NCBI RefSeq assembly: GCF_000756655.1
Contig: NZ_ARXU01000002.1
Coordinates: 414,971-478,970 of the forward strand
Direction: 5' to 3'
DNA from: Alcanivorax jadensis T9
Lineage (GTDB): Bacteria > Pseudomonadota > Gammaproteobacteria > Pseudomonadales > Alcanivoracaceae
Length of the DNA stretch: 64,000 nucleotides
Positions 52,356-61,781 of this stretch are shown in pieces. Within the stretch, counting starts at the first letter, position 1. Each line of letters opens with the position of its first letter. Below the pieces are notes generated by a model, which had not been told where the DNA came from, did not search any database, and saw only the letters and a list, made by a program, of their open reading frames with translations. The translations under genes and the position numbers were made by a program.

Positions 52356-53366
52356 ATGGCCAACGATATCCAGTTCAGACGCCCTAGAATCGGCCCCTAT
52401 ATCAGCCGCTTTCGTAATCATTGGGCCTGGAATGCCAAAAGCCTGCTGACGCCCCGGCAGGCCCTGCACGACCGCGTGCACGGCAAGGTGGTATTACTCA
52501 CCGGTGCCAGTTCCGGCATTGGCGAAGGCGTGGCTGAGAAACTGGCCGATGCCGGCGCCACCCTGTTGCTGGTGGCGCGCAATGCAGAAAAACTGGAAGC
52601 CATTGCCAGCAAAATAAAAAAACGTGGCGGCAAGGCCTGCATTTATCCCGGCGACCTGACCGACCTGGAAGAGTGCGACCGCATCTGCCAGCAGGCTCTG
52701 GCGGATCACGGGCGGGTGGATATTCTGATCAACAACGCCGGCCGCTCCATTCGCCGCTCGATCAAATTTACCGTGAACCGTTTCCACGATTACGAGCGCA
52801 CCATGCAGCTCAATTATTTTGCCGCGCTGCGCCTGGCCGTGAACCTGTTACCGGGTATGGAAGCCCGCGATGAAGGCCATATCATCAATGTATCCACCGT
52901 GGGCGTGCAGGCCAACCCGGCCCGCTTTTCCGCCTACCTGGGTTCCAAGTGGGCACTGGAAGGCTGGACCTGGGTCGCGGCCAATGAATATGCCCATACC
53001 AACCTGCGCTTTTCTTCCATCAACTATCCGCTGGTGCGCACGCCAATGATTGCGCCCACCAAAATCTATGACTACCTGCCAGTGATGTCTCCGGAAACGG
53101 CGGTGAACTGGCTACTGGATGTGGTCATCACCCAGAACAAACGCAAGCTCGGCATTTTCGGCAAGGGAGCCCTGGCCATGTATTACCTGCTGCCGAAGAC
53201 CTCTGAGTCCATCGTTAACCTTAGCTACCAGAGCCTGTTTGAAACCCCGCCGGCAGATTATGTGTCGCGCAAGGATCGCTTTGCAGGCGACGATGGCATA
53301 GCAGACAGGGACAACGACAGAAAGGTGGCACCGTTTCGTGCCAGAGAGAACAAGCACCGGGCCTAG
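52356..53366 (+). CDS. SDR-family oxidoreductase, acyl-CoA-reductase-like
   Basis: A 336-residue short-chain dehydrogenase. LLTGASSGIGEG (47-58) binds the cofactor, NNAGRS is near 127, and the active site is Ser180, Tyr194 and Lys198 (AYLGSK). The extra N-terminal 40 residues and the C-terminal region of YLPVMSPETAVNWLLDVVIT resemble the SDR part of Acr1-like fatty acyl-CoA reductases of the wax-ester pathway. The start MANDIQF is used; a longer frame adds 63 residues. Substrate assignment is inference. Confidence 0.82.
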   Translation: MANDIQFRRPRIGPYISRFRNHWAWNAKSLLTPRQALHDRVHGKVVLLTGASSGIGEGVAEKLADAGATLLLVARNAEKLEAIASKIKKRGGKACIYPGDLTDLEECDRICQQALADHGRVDILINNAGRSIRRSIKFTVNRFHDYERTMQLNYFAALRLAVNLLPGMEARDEGHIINVSTVGVQANPARFSAYLGSKWALEGWTWVAANEYAHTNLRFSSINYPLVRTPMIAPTKIYDYLPVMSPETAVNWLLDVVITQNKRKLGIFGKGALAMYYLLPKTSESIVNLSYQSLFETPPADYVSRKDRFAGDDGIADRDNDRKVAPFRARENKHRA

Positions 53367-53379
53367 CTGGCCCGTCTGC

Positions 53380-54279
53380 TCAGTGAACACCCCAGCGGGC
53401 CGGGAGCCGGCCTGGACCGGAATACACACTCAGTGCCGTCACCGCCACCAGTATCAATATAATGCCAACAACCTGAGAACTAGCCAGGCTTTCATGCAAT
53501 ATCAACACACCAAATAATGACGCGGTCACCGGCTCAACCATGGCCACGATGGAGGCCACGGCCGGAGCCACATTCCTGAGGCCGACCACATAAAGCACAA
53601 ACGACAGCCCTGCGCCCAGAACACCCAGCCCGACAAACAGCGGCCAATCCGATGACTTGGCGGCCGCCATAATCTGACCAATATCCGCCGGCCACACCAG
53701 CATCATGACCAACACCGAAAATGCGATGAACAGAATCGCCTGGGGACTGCCATGGGGTGCGGCGTATTTGAATCCGAAAATGAATACGGCATAGCAGACC
53801 CCGGCCAGCATACCGGCAGTAACGCCGATCACCGTCACCCCTTGCGCCCCCATGTCATACACGCGGGTCAGCAAAACGATACCCAGCATCACCACCGCAA
53901 TGGCGGCCCACTTCAAAACAGATGGCTGCTCAAGTCTCAAGGCAAACGACACCAGGTAAACGAACACCGGTGCGCAGTACATCAGCGTGGCCGCCACCGC
54001 CACACTGCCCTGGGAAATACTGAGAAAATAGAACGCGAAATTACCGGCTACACCCAGGCCGGCAATCACAGACCAACCCCATAAGCGCTGACTCGTCAGG
54101 CCATGCCCACCCGGCTGCAGCATCAGCCAGACCAGCACCAGGAGCAGACCAATCGCGCCCCGGTAGAACGACACCAGGTACGCACTCCAGCCTTCGGCCA
54201 TCAACATACCGCCAATGCCACCTGACAGCCCCCAGCACAGGGCCGCCACAATCACCAACGCTGTGCTCACGCGCGCCAT
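53380..54279 (-). CDS. EamA/DMT-family transporter
   Basis: A 299-residue membrane protein with about ten helices in two EamA repeats: LVIVAALCWGLSGGIGGMLM and, from about 150, ILLTRVYDMGAQGVTVIGVT then AGMLAGVCYAVFIFGFKYA. The C-terminal PVTASLFGVLILHESLASSQ is typical. Likely an exporter of a small metabolite or amino acid. The chosen ATG follows GGGAGTGCAG; 22 upstream residues are unlikely. Confidence 0.9.
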   Translation of the reverse strand: MARVSTALVIVAALCWGLSGGIGGMLMAEGWSAYLVSFYRGAIGLLLVLVWLMLQPGGHGLTSQRLWGWSVIAGLGVAGNFAFYFLSISQGSVAVAATLMYCAPVFVYLVSFALRLEQPSVLKWAAIAVVMLGIVLLTRVYDMGAQGVTVIGVTAGMLAGVCYAVFIFGFKYAAPHGSPQAILFIAFSVLVMMLVWPADIGQIMAAAKSSDWPLFVGLGVLGAGLSFVLYVVGLRNVAPAVASIVAMVEPVTASLFGVLILHESLASSQVVGIILILVAVTALSVYSGPGRLPARWGVH

Positions 54280-54565
54280 CTGCACTCCCGCCTCCCTGGC
54301 ACCCTGCAAGGCGCGCCAGGCGACAACGAACGAACCAACACGCAAGCCGCATTTTCATGGGCTCTCATCTGTCACTGAAACGCAGATTTTTTCTGTATGC
54401 AACATCCGCAGAAAGCGCCGCAGGCAGGTCGGAAGCAGTCAGTCGTGGTCGTCACAGGACCACGGGAACGTGATCACCGGTGAGAAAAGGGAAGGTCATA
54501 AACGCCGGCTGACACCACGGTCATGCAGACCATGATGCCAGCCCTCAAGAAACAGGCGGGGACAA

Positions 54566-55453
54566 TCAGGCGGAGGCAGCCGCTTCCTGCTCAGCCAGGA
54601 AACTGTCGATCTGCAGCAGCAACTCACGGTTATCGTGATCCCAGGGATGGAAACCCGGGCGGAAGTAATCCAGGTAGTTGCCAATCTGCTTACGCAGCAT
54701 GCCGATATCGCCGAAGGTGTAGTGGAAAAACTTCTGCCAGCCCTTCCAGTCTGTCAGCTTGCCCTGCTCGCGCAACACTTCAAGAAAGACCGGAATCACC
54801 AGCCCCCAGAACACCACCGTTGCCAGACCCAGTCCGAAACAACGCAGCCCATAGGCGCCAACACCTTTACCCATGACCGCCGTCCAGACATCAAAGGCCA
54901 CCGCCTTGTGCTCGGTTTCTTCCAGTGCATGCCAGCGCCACAACGCGGCATAGGCCGGGTCGGCGCCTTCAACAACGCGAGGATCACTCAACACACTATC
55001 CGCGAGCAGTCCGGTGAAATGTTCCAGGGCAATGGTGCCGCTCAGGGACACCGGGGCACTGTACTTGTTGAAGGTCTTGAGCACGCCCTCCACCAGACGC
55101 TCGAATTTGGGCGCCACCGAGGAAACCGCAAACAGGGCATCGTTATATTCTTCATGCTCCCGGCCATGCATGGCTTCCTGACCGATGAACGCGGTCACCG
55201 CCTTCTTCAGCTCGGGGTCGGTAATCTGATCCCGGTAGGCACGCACACTGTCGATAAAGAAGCGCTCACCCACAGGCAGGATGGTGGAGAAGGTGTTCAG
55301 AAACGCCGTCAGCACGGGCCCGCCCGGGGTGTGCCAGTCTGAAATCCGTTTGGGGTCCACGTTGAAGCGAATACTCCTGCGCGTCGGCACCAGCATGGGC
55401 TTGGCGCGGGTATTATCTGTTACCAGACGTAGCGCTGCAGACAGCTTTCTCAT
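54566..55453 (-). CDS. COG3687-type metal-dependent hydrolase, paralogue 2
   Basis: A 295-residue protein of the PF10118 family, related to the one at 45475-46380. Shared elements are GERFFIDSVRAYRDQITDPE, FIGQEAMHGREHEEYNDALF, ALEHFTGLLADSVL and WHALEETEHKAVAFDVWTA, and GFHPWDHDNREL near the end. The E...EH patterns fit a ferritin-like metal site. Its function is not known. The start follows CTGGAGATTACA. Confidence 0.88.
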   Translation of the reverse strand: MRKLSAALRLVTDNTRAKPMLVPTRRSIRFNVDPKRISDWHTPGGPVLTAFLNTFSTILPVGERFFIDSVRAYRDQITDPELKKAVTAFIGQEAMHGREHEEYNDALFAVSSVAPKFERLVEGVLKTFNKYSAPVSLSGTIALEHFTGLLADSVLSDPRVVEGADPAYAALWRWHALEETEHKAVAFDVWTAVMGKGVGAYGLRCFGLGLATVVFWGLVIPVFLEVLREQGKLTDWKGWQKFFHYTFGDIGMLRKQIGNYLDYFRPGFHPWDHDNRELLLQIDSFLAEQEAAASA

Positions 55454-55877
55454 TGTAATCTCCAGTCATCATAATGCCCTCAGGCACACTGACAGCATGC
55501 CGGGAAAAACAAGGGCCTCATCTAAACATACGCAGGGACCCTTGGCACGATGCTAAAACTTGCATCGCACACGCTATTACTCATAAGGCACCAGCCGCCG
55601 TTAAAGCCACGTGAGGCCTGATTCAGCATGCCGCAAAGCGCGATGGGCAATGGCCTTATCAGGGCGACTTTTCACTGTCTGCGGTTTGTATGGAAAAGGT
55701 CTCAGGAGCGCCCTGCCGGTCACACAAACAGTACTTACCACCACAAAAACCCGGTGATAATCTGTTTCCCTGACGTTGTGATGGATATCGGTACCCGCCC
55801 CCACCAGCGAATGCTGGCCGGAACAGATGCCTCTGTCGAGCCGCACCGTAAATAACAGACAAGAAAGGGATGCAGCC
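55454..55877. other. Intergenic region upstream of the GMC gene
   Basis: A 424-base divergent gap with no gene seen. A GATAAT hexamer at 55755-55760 could be a -10 box for the GMC gene, but no matching -35 was found. Confidence 0.35.
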
Positions 55878-57479
55878 ATGGAAAACGACTTTGACTATCT
55901 CATCATTGGTGGGGGATCTGCAGGGTGCGCCCTGGCCGGGCGATTGAGCGAGGACCCTGACACCCGCGTCTGTCTACTCGAAGCCGGGGGCCAGGGTGAC
56001 GGGCTGCTGGTCAACGTGCCGTCCGGCGCCGTGGCCATGCTCTCCAAGCCCATCAATAACTGGGTCATGGAAACAGTCCCGCAGAAAGGCCTGAATGGTC
56101 GCCAGGGTTTCCAGCCCCGCGGCAAGTGCCTGGGCGGCTCCTCCGCCATCAATGCCATGGTCTATATCCGTGGCCACCGCGAAGACTACGACCACTGGGC
56201 CGCACTGGGCAATGACGGCTGGTCCTACGATGATGTGCTGCCCTACTTCCGCCTTAATGAACACAACGAGCGTCTCGATAACGAATACCACGGCACCGAC
56301 GGCCCGCTCTGGGTCAGCGACAGCCGCACCGGCAACCCGTTTCAGGATTACTTCCTGGATGCCGCCCGAGAGTGCGACATCCCCATTACCGATGACTTCA
56401 ACGGCGCCGAGCAGGAAGGTGCCGGGGTCTTTCAGGTCACCCAGAAGGATGGCGAGCGCTGGAGCAGCGCGCGGGCTTACCTGTTTCCCCACCTGGATCG
56501 GAAGAACCTGCAGGTGGAAACCCTGGCCCAGGTCCAGCGTATCCTGTTCGACGGTAAGCGCGCTGTGGGTGTGGAATTCAAGCAGGGCAAACAGCTGCGT
56601 ACTCTCCGCGTCCGCAAGGAAGTGCTGCTGTCTGCCGGGGCCTTCCAGTCTCCCCAGCTGCTGATGCTGTCCGGGGTGGGCGATATGGAGGAACTGAAAA
56701 AGCACAACATCCATGTGGTGCATCATCTGCCCGGCGTGGGCAAGAACCTGCAGGATCATCCGGATTTCATTTTCGGCTACACCACCGACAATCCGGCTAC
56801 CTTCGGCCTGTCACCGGGCGGCATGTGGCGGGCGCTAATGGCCATGGCAACCTATCGCAAGGAACGTCGCGGGCTGTGGACCTCCAACTTTGCCGAAGCC
56901 GGCGCCTTCCTGAAAACCCGGCCGGAACTGTCCGCCCCGGATCTACAACTGCACATGGTCACCGCCCTGGTGGATGATCACGGTCGCAAGATGCACTTCA
57001 CCCAGGGCTACTCCTGTCATGTCTGCCTGCTGCGCCCGCGCAGCCGGGGCAGCGTGCAACTGGCCAGCGCCAACCCGGACGACCTGCCCCTGATCGACCC
57101 GGCCTTCCTGGACGATCCCCAGGATCTGGAAGACATGGTGGAAGGCTACAAGATCACGCAGAAAATCATGGAAGCGCCGTCACTAAAGCGCTGGATGAAG
57201 AAGGACATGTTCACCGAAAATGTGAAAACTGACGACGACATCCGCGACGTGATCCGCCAACGCGCTGACACCGTTTACCACCCGGTGGGTTCCTGCAAGA
57301 TGGGCACCGATGAACACGCCGTGGTCGACCCGCAATTACGCGTTCACGGCATCGAAGGGCTGCGCGTCATCGATGCCTCCATCATGCCCACCCTGATCGG
57401 CGGCAACACCAACGCGCCGGCAATGATGATTGCGGAAAAAGCAGTGGATATGATTCGGGGCAACAGCCGGGTGGCTTAG
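55878..57479 (+). CDS. GMC-family FAD-dependent alcohol dehydrogenase (AlkJ-like)
   Basis: A 533-residue GMC oxidoreductase. The FAD loop LIIGGGSAGCALAGRLSEDP (8-27) and the GMC signatures GKCLGGSSAINAMVYIRGHR and GAFQSPQLLMLSGVGD are present, with the C-terminal HPVGSCKMGTDEHAVVDPQL giving the His of the active site. The sequence resembles the choline dehydrogenase/AlkJ group that oxidises medium-chain alcohols at the membrane, a role that fits hydrocarbon breakdown. The start follows AAAGGGATGCAGCC. Confidence 0.9.
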   Translation: MENDFDYLIIGGGSAGCALAGRLSEDPDTRVCLLEAGGQGDGLLVNVPSGAVAMLSKPINNWVMETVPQKGLNGRQGFQPRGKCLGGSSAINAMVYIRGHREDYDHWAALGNDGWSYDDVLPYFRLNEHNERLDNEYHGTDGPLWVSDSRTGNPFQDYFLDAARECDIPITDDFNGAEQEGAGVFQVTQKDGERWSSARAYLFPHLDRKNLQVETLAQVQRILFDGKRAVGVEFKQGKQLRTLRVRKEVLLSAGAFQSPQLLMLSGVGDMEELKKHNIHVVHHLPGVGKNLQDHPDFIFGYTTDNPATFGLSPGGMWRALMAMATYRKERRGLWTSNFAEAGAFLKTRPELSAPDLQLHMVTALVDDHGRKMHFTQGYSCHVCLLRPRSRGSVQLASANPDDLPLIDPAFLDDPQDLEDMVEGYKITQKIMEAPSLKRWMKKDMFTENVKTDDDIRDVIRQRADTVYHPVGSCKMGTDEHAVVDPQLRVHGIEGLRVIDASIMPTLIGGNTNAPAMMIAEKAVDMIRGNSRVA

Positions 57480-57537
57480 GCTTAGCCCCGATCAAACCGA
57501 CAAGGCAGCCGCATTCTCATGCCACCGAGATACCCGC

Positions 57538-57885
57538 TCATGAATGAGCGGGCATATGCCTGCCAAGCAGCATTTTCCGGACATCCCCGTTTGTCTGCAC
57601 ACTGAGCACCAGCAGATAGCAGGAGAGGAACAGAGCGCCCCCGAAAAACGCGCACAGCGCCAGCCCGATCCCGGAAAGGGATATTCCCTGCCGCCACAGC
57701 ACCCAGAGTGCCGAAAGCGCCAGCATGAACATGAAATCCAGGTTGAATTGGCCTGGCCACTCTATCGCCGCCATATCGGCGAAGAAGACCGTCAGCAAAT
57801 TCATTCCGTGATTCCCAACCACAACCGCGGTGTACGCGGACAGAATCACGAGCATGGCGACAAGCAAACTGCGAAAAAAAATCAT
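57538..57885 (-). CDS. Small membrane protein (possibly DUF2834-like)
   Basis: A 115-residue protein with three or four membrane helices: FFRSLLVAMLVILSAYTAVV, FNLDFMFMLALSALWVLWRQ and LALCAFFGGALFLSCYLLVL. The pattern FFADMAAIEWPGQFNLDFMF is like DUF2834 proteins, but a match is not certain. The ATG follows GAGGTGAGG; the frame starts with a GTG three codons upstream. Convergent with the GMC gene. Confidence 0.65.
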   Translation of the reverse strand: MIFFRSLLVAMLVILSAYTAVVVGNHGMNLLTVFFADMAAIEWPGQFNLDFMFMLALSALWVLWRQGISLSGIGLALCAFFGGALFLSCYLLVLSVQTNGDVRKMLLGRHMPAHS

Positions 57886-58033
57886 GAACCTCACCTCCCA
57901 GACGCCGAGAAAACGATGATTTTATCGGTTTTACGCTGGTATACCATTACCTGTGAGGTAATGGCACAGATTGCTTGCCCCCTGCCCTATGGCCTATGGA
58001 AGGCAGTAACGGATCGTGGCCCTCGCTGGTGAT

Positions 58034-59182
58034 TCACAGTTGGCCCGGATCAATCAGGATCTTGGCGTGCTGCTCCGGATTACCCAACGCGGCAAAGGCG
58101 TCGTCCACTCCGGACAATCCCACCGTGCCGGTAATCATCGGCCCCACATTCACTTTGCCTTCGGCAATCATGTGTAACGCATCGCGGAATTCGATGGGCA
58201 TGTAGCCCAGGGTAAAACGCAGATCAATTTCCTTGTTGATGGCATTCACCGGGAAAAAGTGATCCCGTTTCATGCAGACGCCCACCACCACAATGCAGGA
58301 GCGCAACGGCGCATCCGCGACGATGCTCTCGATCATTCCCGGAATGCCAACGCACTCGAAAATCACCGGCCGTTTCGGCTTGGTCACCCCGGCCACTTCC
58401 GCCGCCCGCCACAACGGCTCCCAGGGCAACGGCGTCATGCGCAGCATGGCCATGCCATCCAGGGCCATGTCGAACAGCTGCGGCGCATCTACCACAAACC
58501 CGCGTTTCTCAAGGCCTTCATAAGGACTACCTTGTGACGGGTCTACCACCACATGAGCACCCATGGCCTTGGCCAGATTGCGCCGCGTCGGCGAGTAATC
58601 GCTGGCGACGATATGGCGCACACCCTTGGCCTTGAGCATGGCAATCACGCCCAGACCGATCGGCCCACAACCGATCACAATCGCCGTGTCACGACGGCGG
58701 ATCTCGGACCGATTCACCGCATGCAGAGACACCGCCATGGGTTCAGTCAAAGCAGCGTGGTCATCAGAAATTCCGTTGGTTACCGGGAAGGCCAGCGACT
58801 CTTCCACCAGAACACGTTCGGCATAGGCGCCAGGCGCCTGAGTGGACAAACCTGTCAGGTGTGCCACCCCGTTATTGCGACGCATGGGCATGGCCACAAC
58901 ACGTTTTCCTGGCTTCCAACGACGGTGCGTTTTTGCACCGTAGTCTGCAATCTCACCCACAAACTCATGCCCCAGCACCACATGCTCATGACTGCGCATA
59001 ATATGGGGGTACCCGACACGCTCCGTGGCCTCCGCCAGTTCATCCGCATGATGCCGGGCATGCAGGTCCGACCCACAAATACCACAGCGCAACACATTCA
59101 GCAGAATTTGGCCCTTGCCGGGCTCTGGCTCAGCCACATCCTGAACCTCAAAGTCACCGTGGTGGCAAACAACAGCTTTCAT
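58034..59182 (-). CDS. Zinc-type alcohol dehydrogenase lacking the structural zinc cysteines
   Basis: A 382-residue MDR enzyme. The catalytic zinc site is CGICGSDLHARHH and GHEFVGE. In most relatives a loop with four cysteines holds the structural zinc, but here that loop (VAMPMRRNNGVAHLTGLSTQ) has none. The NAD loop VIGCGPIGLGVIAMLKAKG is present. It resembles threonine or formaldehyde dehydrogenase-type enzymes. The start follows GAAAATAACC and has a weak ribosome site. It could oxidise an alcohol in the same catabolic setting as the GMC enzyme; inference. Confidence 0.85.
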   Translation of the reverse strand: MKAVVCHHGDFEVQDVAEPEPGKGQILLNVLRCGICGSDLHARHHADELAEATERVGYPHIMRSHEHVVLGHEFVGEIADYGAKTHRRWKPGKRVVAMPMRRNNGVAHLTGLSTQAPGAYAERVLVEESLAFPVTNGISDDHAALTEPMAVSLHAVNRSEIRRRDTAIVIGCGPIGLGVIAMLKAKGVRHIVASDYSPTRRNLAKAMGAHVVVDPSQGSPYEGLEKRGFVVDAPQLFDMALDGMAMLRMTPLPWEPLWRAAEVAGVTKPKRPVIFECVGIPGMIESIVADAPLRSCIVVVGVCMKRDHFFPVNAINKEIDLRFTLGYMPIEFRDALHMIAEGKVNVGPMITGTVGLSGVDDAFAALGNPEQHAKILIDPGQL

Positions 59183-59560
59183 GGTTATTTTCTCTCACAA
59201 AGCGGGCTTCATTGACCCAGTTATAGTGTCGCGCAAAAACATGACTAAACAGGTCGCATGGAGCCAAATGGTTCATTACCAGCAAGCAAAGAGAAGTCTG
59301 GGAAGCAAAGTCCGGATCGAGGTCCGGGACACGCATAGATTTATAGCGATGGGATTCACAGTAGCAAGCGGGGATTGTTCTTATTAGAGAGCAGTTTCGG
59401 AAAGGTGCTATAAGTTGGGCGAATGAATAGGACTCGTTGAGCTCGGCTCAAACGCACGGGGCAAGACCTGACCCCGATGCTCGACCCCGATGTTCCCGCG
59501 GTTGTAACGAACTCCGCCTACAGACATCAAAGCGCAAACCTAAACCATAGGGATTCTCTT
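59183..59560. other. Intergenic region with repeat remnants
   Basis: 378 bases without a gene. CGGGACACGCATAGATTTA (59325-59343) and CAAGACCTGACCCC (59462-59475) are pieces of dispersed repeats seen next to REP-associated transposases in other genomes, but no transposase is present. Confidence 0.45.
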
Positions 59561-60310
59561 ATGCGCGCGCCGCTTAGTCTGTTTCTTTTTCTTTTGTCTG
59601 CAATGCTGCAGGCCGGCAGCACGCCGCTGACATTCAGCAGTGGCGAACAACAAGTCTCTTTGATTGAGCTTTACACTTCCGAGGGTTGCAGCAGATGCCC
59701 ACCGGCAGACCGGTTCCTGCAATCGCTGGGAAAGCAAGAAGGGCTATTTTCAACGTTTATCCCATTGTCTTTTCACGTGGATTACTGGGATTACATCGGT
59801 TGGGCAGACCCTTATGCCAGCCCGGCCTTTAGTGACCGGCAACGTCGCTACGCTCAGATTCACGACTCAAATCGTGTATACACACCTGGTTTTTTCATCA
59901 ACGGCAATGAGTGGCGCGGCTTTTTTCAACGTGATCGTAACTGGCGGGGTTCCCTATCACGGAAAAAGGTTGGTGTTCTTTCGGTTACCTACCAACACCC
60001 GACATCGCAGGCCACGTTCGAGGGCAAGCTTCCCGATAGCGCACGGCTCAATACCGCATGGATCGGCCTCGGCCTGGAGTCCTCAATACAACGTGGAGAG
60101 AACCGCGGCAAAACCTTACAGCACGATTTCGTTGTTTTGCAGTGGAAAAACCAACCCATGCCGTCTTCTACCGTGACCCTCACGCTACCTTCTCCACCCG
60201 ACAACGGACAACAACGCACCGGGCTGGTGGCCTGGATAAGCCAGAGCAGCGACCCCAGGCCCGTACAAGCCGCGGGCAGTCTCCTGCCGTCAAAAACCAC
60301 AATTCATTAA
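59561..60310 (+). CDS. DUF1223 secreted thioredoxin-like protein
   Basis: A 249-residue protein with signal peptide (MRAPLSLFLFLLSAMLQAGS). The DUF1223 pattern VSLIELYTSEGCSRCPPADR has CSRC (a CxxC redox pair), followed by PLSFHVDYWDYIGWADPYAS and VYTPGFFINGNEWRGFF. The fold is thioredoxin-like. Function unknown; probably periplasmic. The start follows ATAGGGATTC. It is followed after 16 bases by a MipA-family gene on the same strand. Confidence 0.85.
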   Translation: MRAPLSLFLFLLSAMLQAGSTPLTFSSGEQQVSLIELYTSEGCSRCPPADRFLQSLGKQEGLFSTFIPLSFHVDYWDYIGWADPYASPAFSDRQRRYAQIHDSNRVYTPGFFINGNEWRGFFQRDRNWRGSLSRKKVGVLSVTYQHPTSQATFEGKLPDSARLNTAWIGLGLESSIQRGENRGKTLQHDFVVLQWKNQPMPSSTVTLTLPSPPDNGQQRTGLVAWISQSSDPRPVQAAGSLLPSKTTIH

Positions 60311-60326
60311 AGTCTACGGAGACTCC

Positions 60327-61139
60327 ATGTTTGCCAACAAATACTCTTCGGCATGTATTCGTAACGTCGCCGCCAGCCTTCTTTTTCTTTCCTCTTCACT
60401 GGCCGTGGCAGCTCCGACCGCTATCAACACGCCGCTTTCTCGGGCTCCCCTAGATGACACCAGCCACTTCGGTATCGGCGTCACAACGTCAATCACCGAA
60501 CGGCCTTTTGTCGGTGTCGATAAACAAAACGAAGGGCTCCCCTATTTTTCCATCCGCTATAAACGCTTCAGCCTGGAAGGCCTTGATGTCGGCCTGGATC
60601 TCTTTAAAAAAGACAATAGCGTATTGGGGCTGGTCGTCACGCCTCGCTTCTATGAAGTCACCTCAGGCTTTGCTGACAATGGTGAACTTAACGGCATAGA
60701 GACAACACACCGCACCGTCTTTGCCGGGCTGTCTTATGACTATCAGCAGTCCATGTATCAAATATCTGCCAACCTATTGAAAGATATAGGCAATGAGAGC
60801 GACGGCCTGGAAACGAGCATTACTGTCAGCCGCGGGGTTAACTGGGGAGATTTCACCATCGCGCCATCTCTGGGACTGGTTTGGCAGGACGGTCGATTAG
60901 TCGAGCATTTCTACGGGGTGGACGCCGATGAAACTGCGCCCGGCCGACCCGCCTATGGTGAACATAGCTCACTCAATTATCAGGCCGCCTTGACCGCTAT
61001 CTGGACGCCGGGAAAACACTGGCACTTTCTTGCTGTCGTCAAAGAGGATTATCTTGGAGAGGGAATTTCCGATAGCCCTATCATTAATGAACGGTCGCTT
61101 ACCTCCGTCGCGATAGGCGGAATATTTTATTTCTGGTGA
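60327..61139 (+). CDS. MipA/OmpV-family outer-membrane protein
   Basis: A 270-residue exported protein with a signal peptide (about 1-29, ending VAAP). It shows alternating beta strands of a small barrel, LPYFSIRYKRFSLEGLDVGL, VVTPRFYEVTSGFADNGELN and GLSYDYQQSMYQISANLLKD, and the C-terminal aromatic (FYFW). The MipA/OmpV pattern is met; function unknown, perhaps related to envelope assembly. The start follows CGGAGACTCC. It forms an operon with the DUF1223 gene. Confidence 0.86.
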   Translation: MFANKYSSACIRNVAASLLFLSSSLAVAAPTAINTPLSRAPLDDTSHFGIGVTTSITERPFVGVDKQNEGLPYFSIRYKRFSLEGLDVGLDLFKKDNSVLGLVVTPRFYEVTSGFADNGELNGIETTHRTVFAGLSYDYQQSMYQISANLLKDIGNESDGLETSITVSRGVNWGDFTIAPSLGLVWQDGRLVEHFYGVDADETAPGRPAYGEHSSLNYQAALTAIWTPGKHWHFLAVVKEDYLGEGISDSPIINERSLTSVAIGGIFYFW

Positions 61140-61247
61140 TATGCCAGGAACGATCGCCATTTTAAAACGGACAATTTAAAACGATAAAACGGGCATTTCA
61201 TTCATCAAATCTGCTATCGCTGATTTTTATTATTTCTACCTGATCTA

Positions 61248-61261
61248 TTGCCCTGGATCAA
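61248..61261. promoter_or_regulatory. Possible FNR/ANR box before the universal stress gene
   Basis: TTGCCCTGGATCAA fits TTGAT-N4-ATCAA with one half-site fully conserved (ATCAA) and the other starting TTG. It lies 101 bases before the start codon and closely resembles the element before cioA (30421-30434). ANR control of such stress proteins is known in Pseudomonas. Confidence 0.45.
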
Positions 61262-61361
61262 CGACCGGCCCATCTTTTTGGCAACATCCGCTGATCTATG
61301 CCACCCTTTTCAATGTGAAATCTAGTGATGCAATCACTGACTCGGAATAAGGAGAAATGCC

Positions 61362-61781
61362 ATGTACCGGAAGATACTCGTTCCCATCGACCTGGCACAC
61401 ACCGACAAAATGCCGAAGACTCTCAGCACAGCTATCGACATTGCCAAACACTATAGCTCTACGCTGTGCTACGTCAGCGTGACCAGCAGCGCCCCGTCTT
61501 CTGCAGCGCACAGCCCGGAAGAGCTGGCGGAGAAGCTCAGTGCCTTTGCCAAGGAACAAGGCCTGGCCCACGGCATCGACACCGACAGCAAGGTCATATC
61601 GACACCTGACACCGCCGTGGAACTGGATGACCGGCTCCTGGAAGCCATCAAGGACACGGGCGCTGACCTGGTTATCATGGCTTCGCACACCCCGGGCATT
61701 GCCGACAAACTTCACATTCTTCGTTCCAATGGCGCAAACATCGTCAAACACAGCGATATATCGGTTTTCATCGTGCGTTAG
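61362..61781 (+). CDS. Universal stress protein
   Basis: A 139-residue single-domain USP. It starts MYRKILVPIDLAHTDK and has the typical ATP-binding tail, GADLVIMASHTPGIADK, though the usual GxxGx(9)GSVA is changed to SHTPGIADKLHILRSNGANI. The family binds ATP or supports anaerobic survival. The ribosome site is AAGGAGAAATGCC. A candidate ANR box upstream suggests induction at low oxygen. Confidence 0.9.
   Translation: MYRKILVPIDLAHTDKMPKTLSTAIDIAKHYSSTLCYVSVTSSAPSSAAHSPEELAEKLSAFAKEQGLAHGIDTDSKVISTPDTAVELDDRLLEAIKDTGADLVIMASHTPGIADKLHILRSNGANIVKHSDISVFIVR

Noticed and set aside
59477..59560. A longer start for the DUF1223 gene
   Set aside because: The extra residues would hide the signal peptide and are not preceded by a ribosome site.
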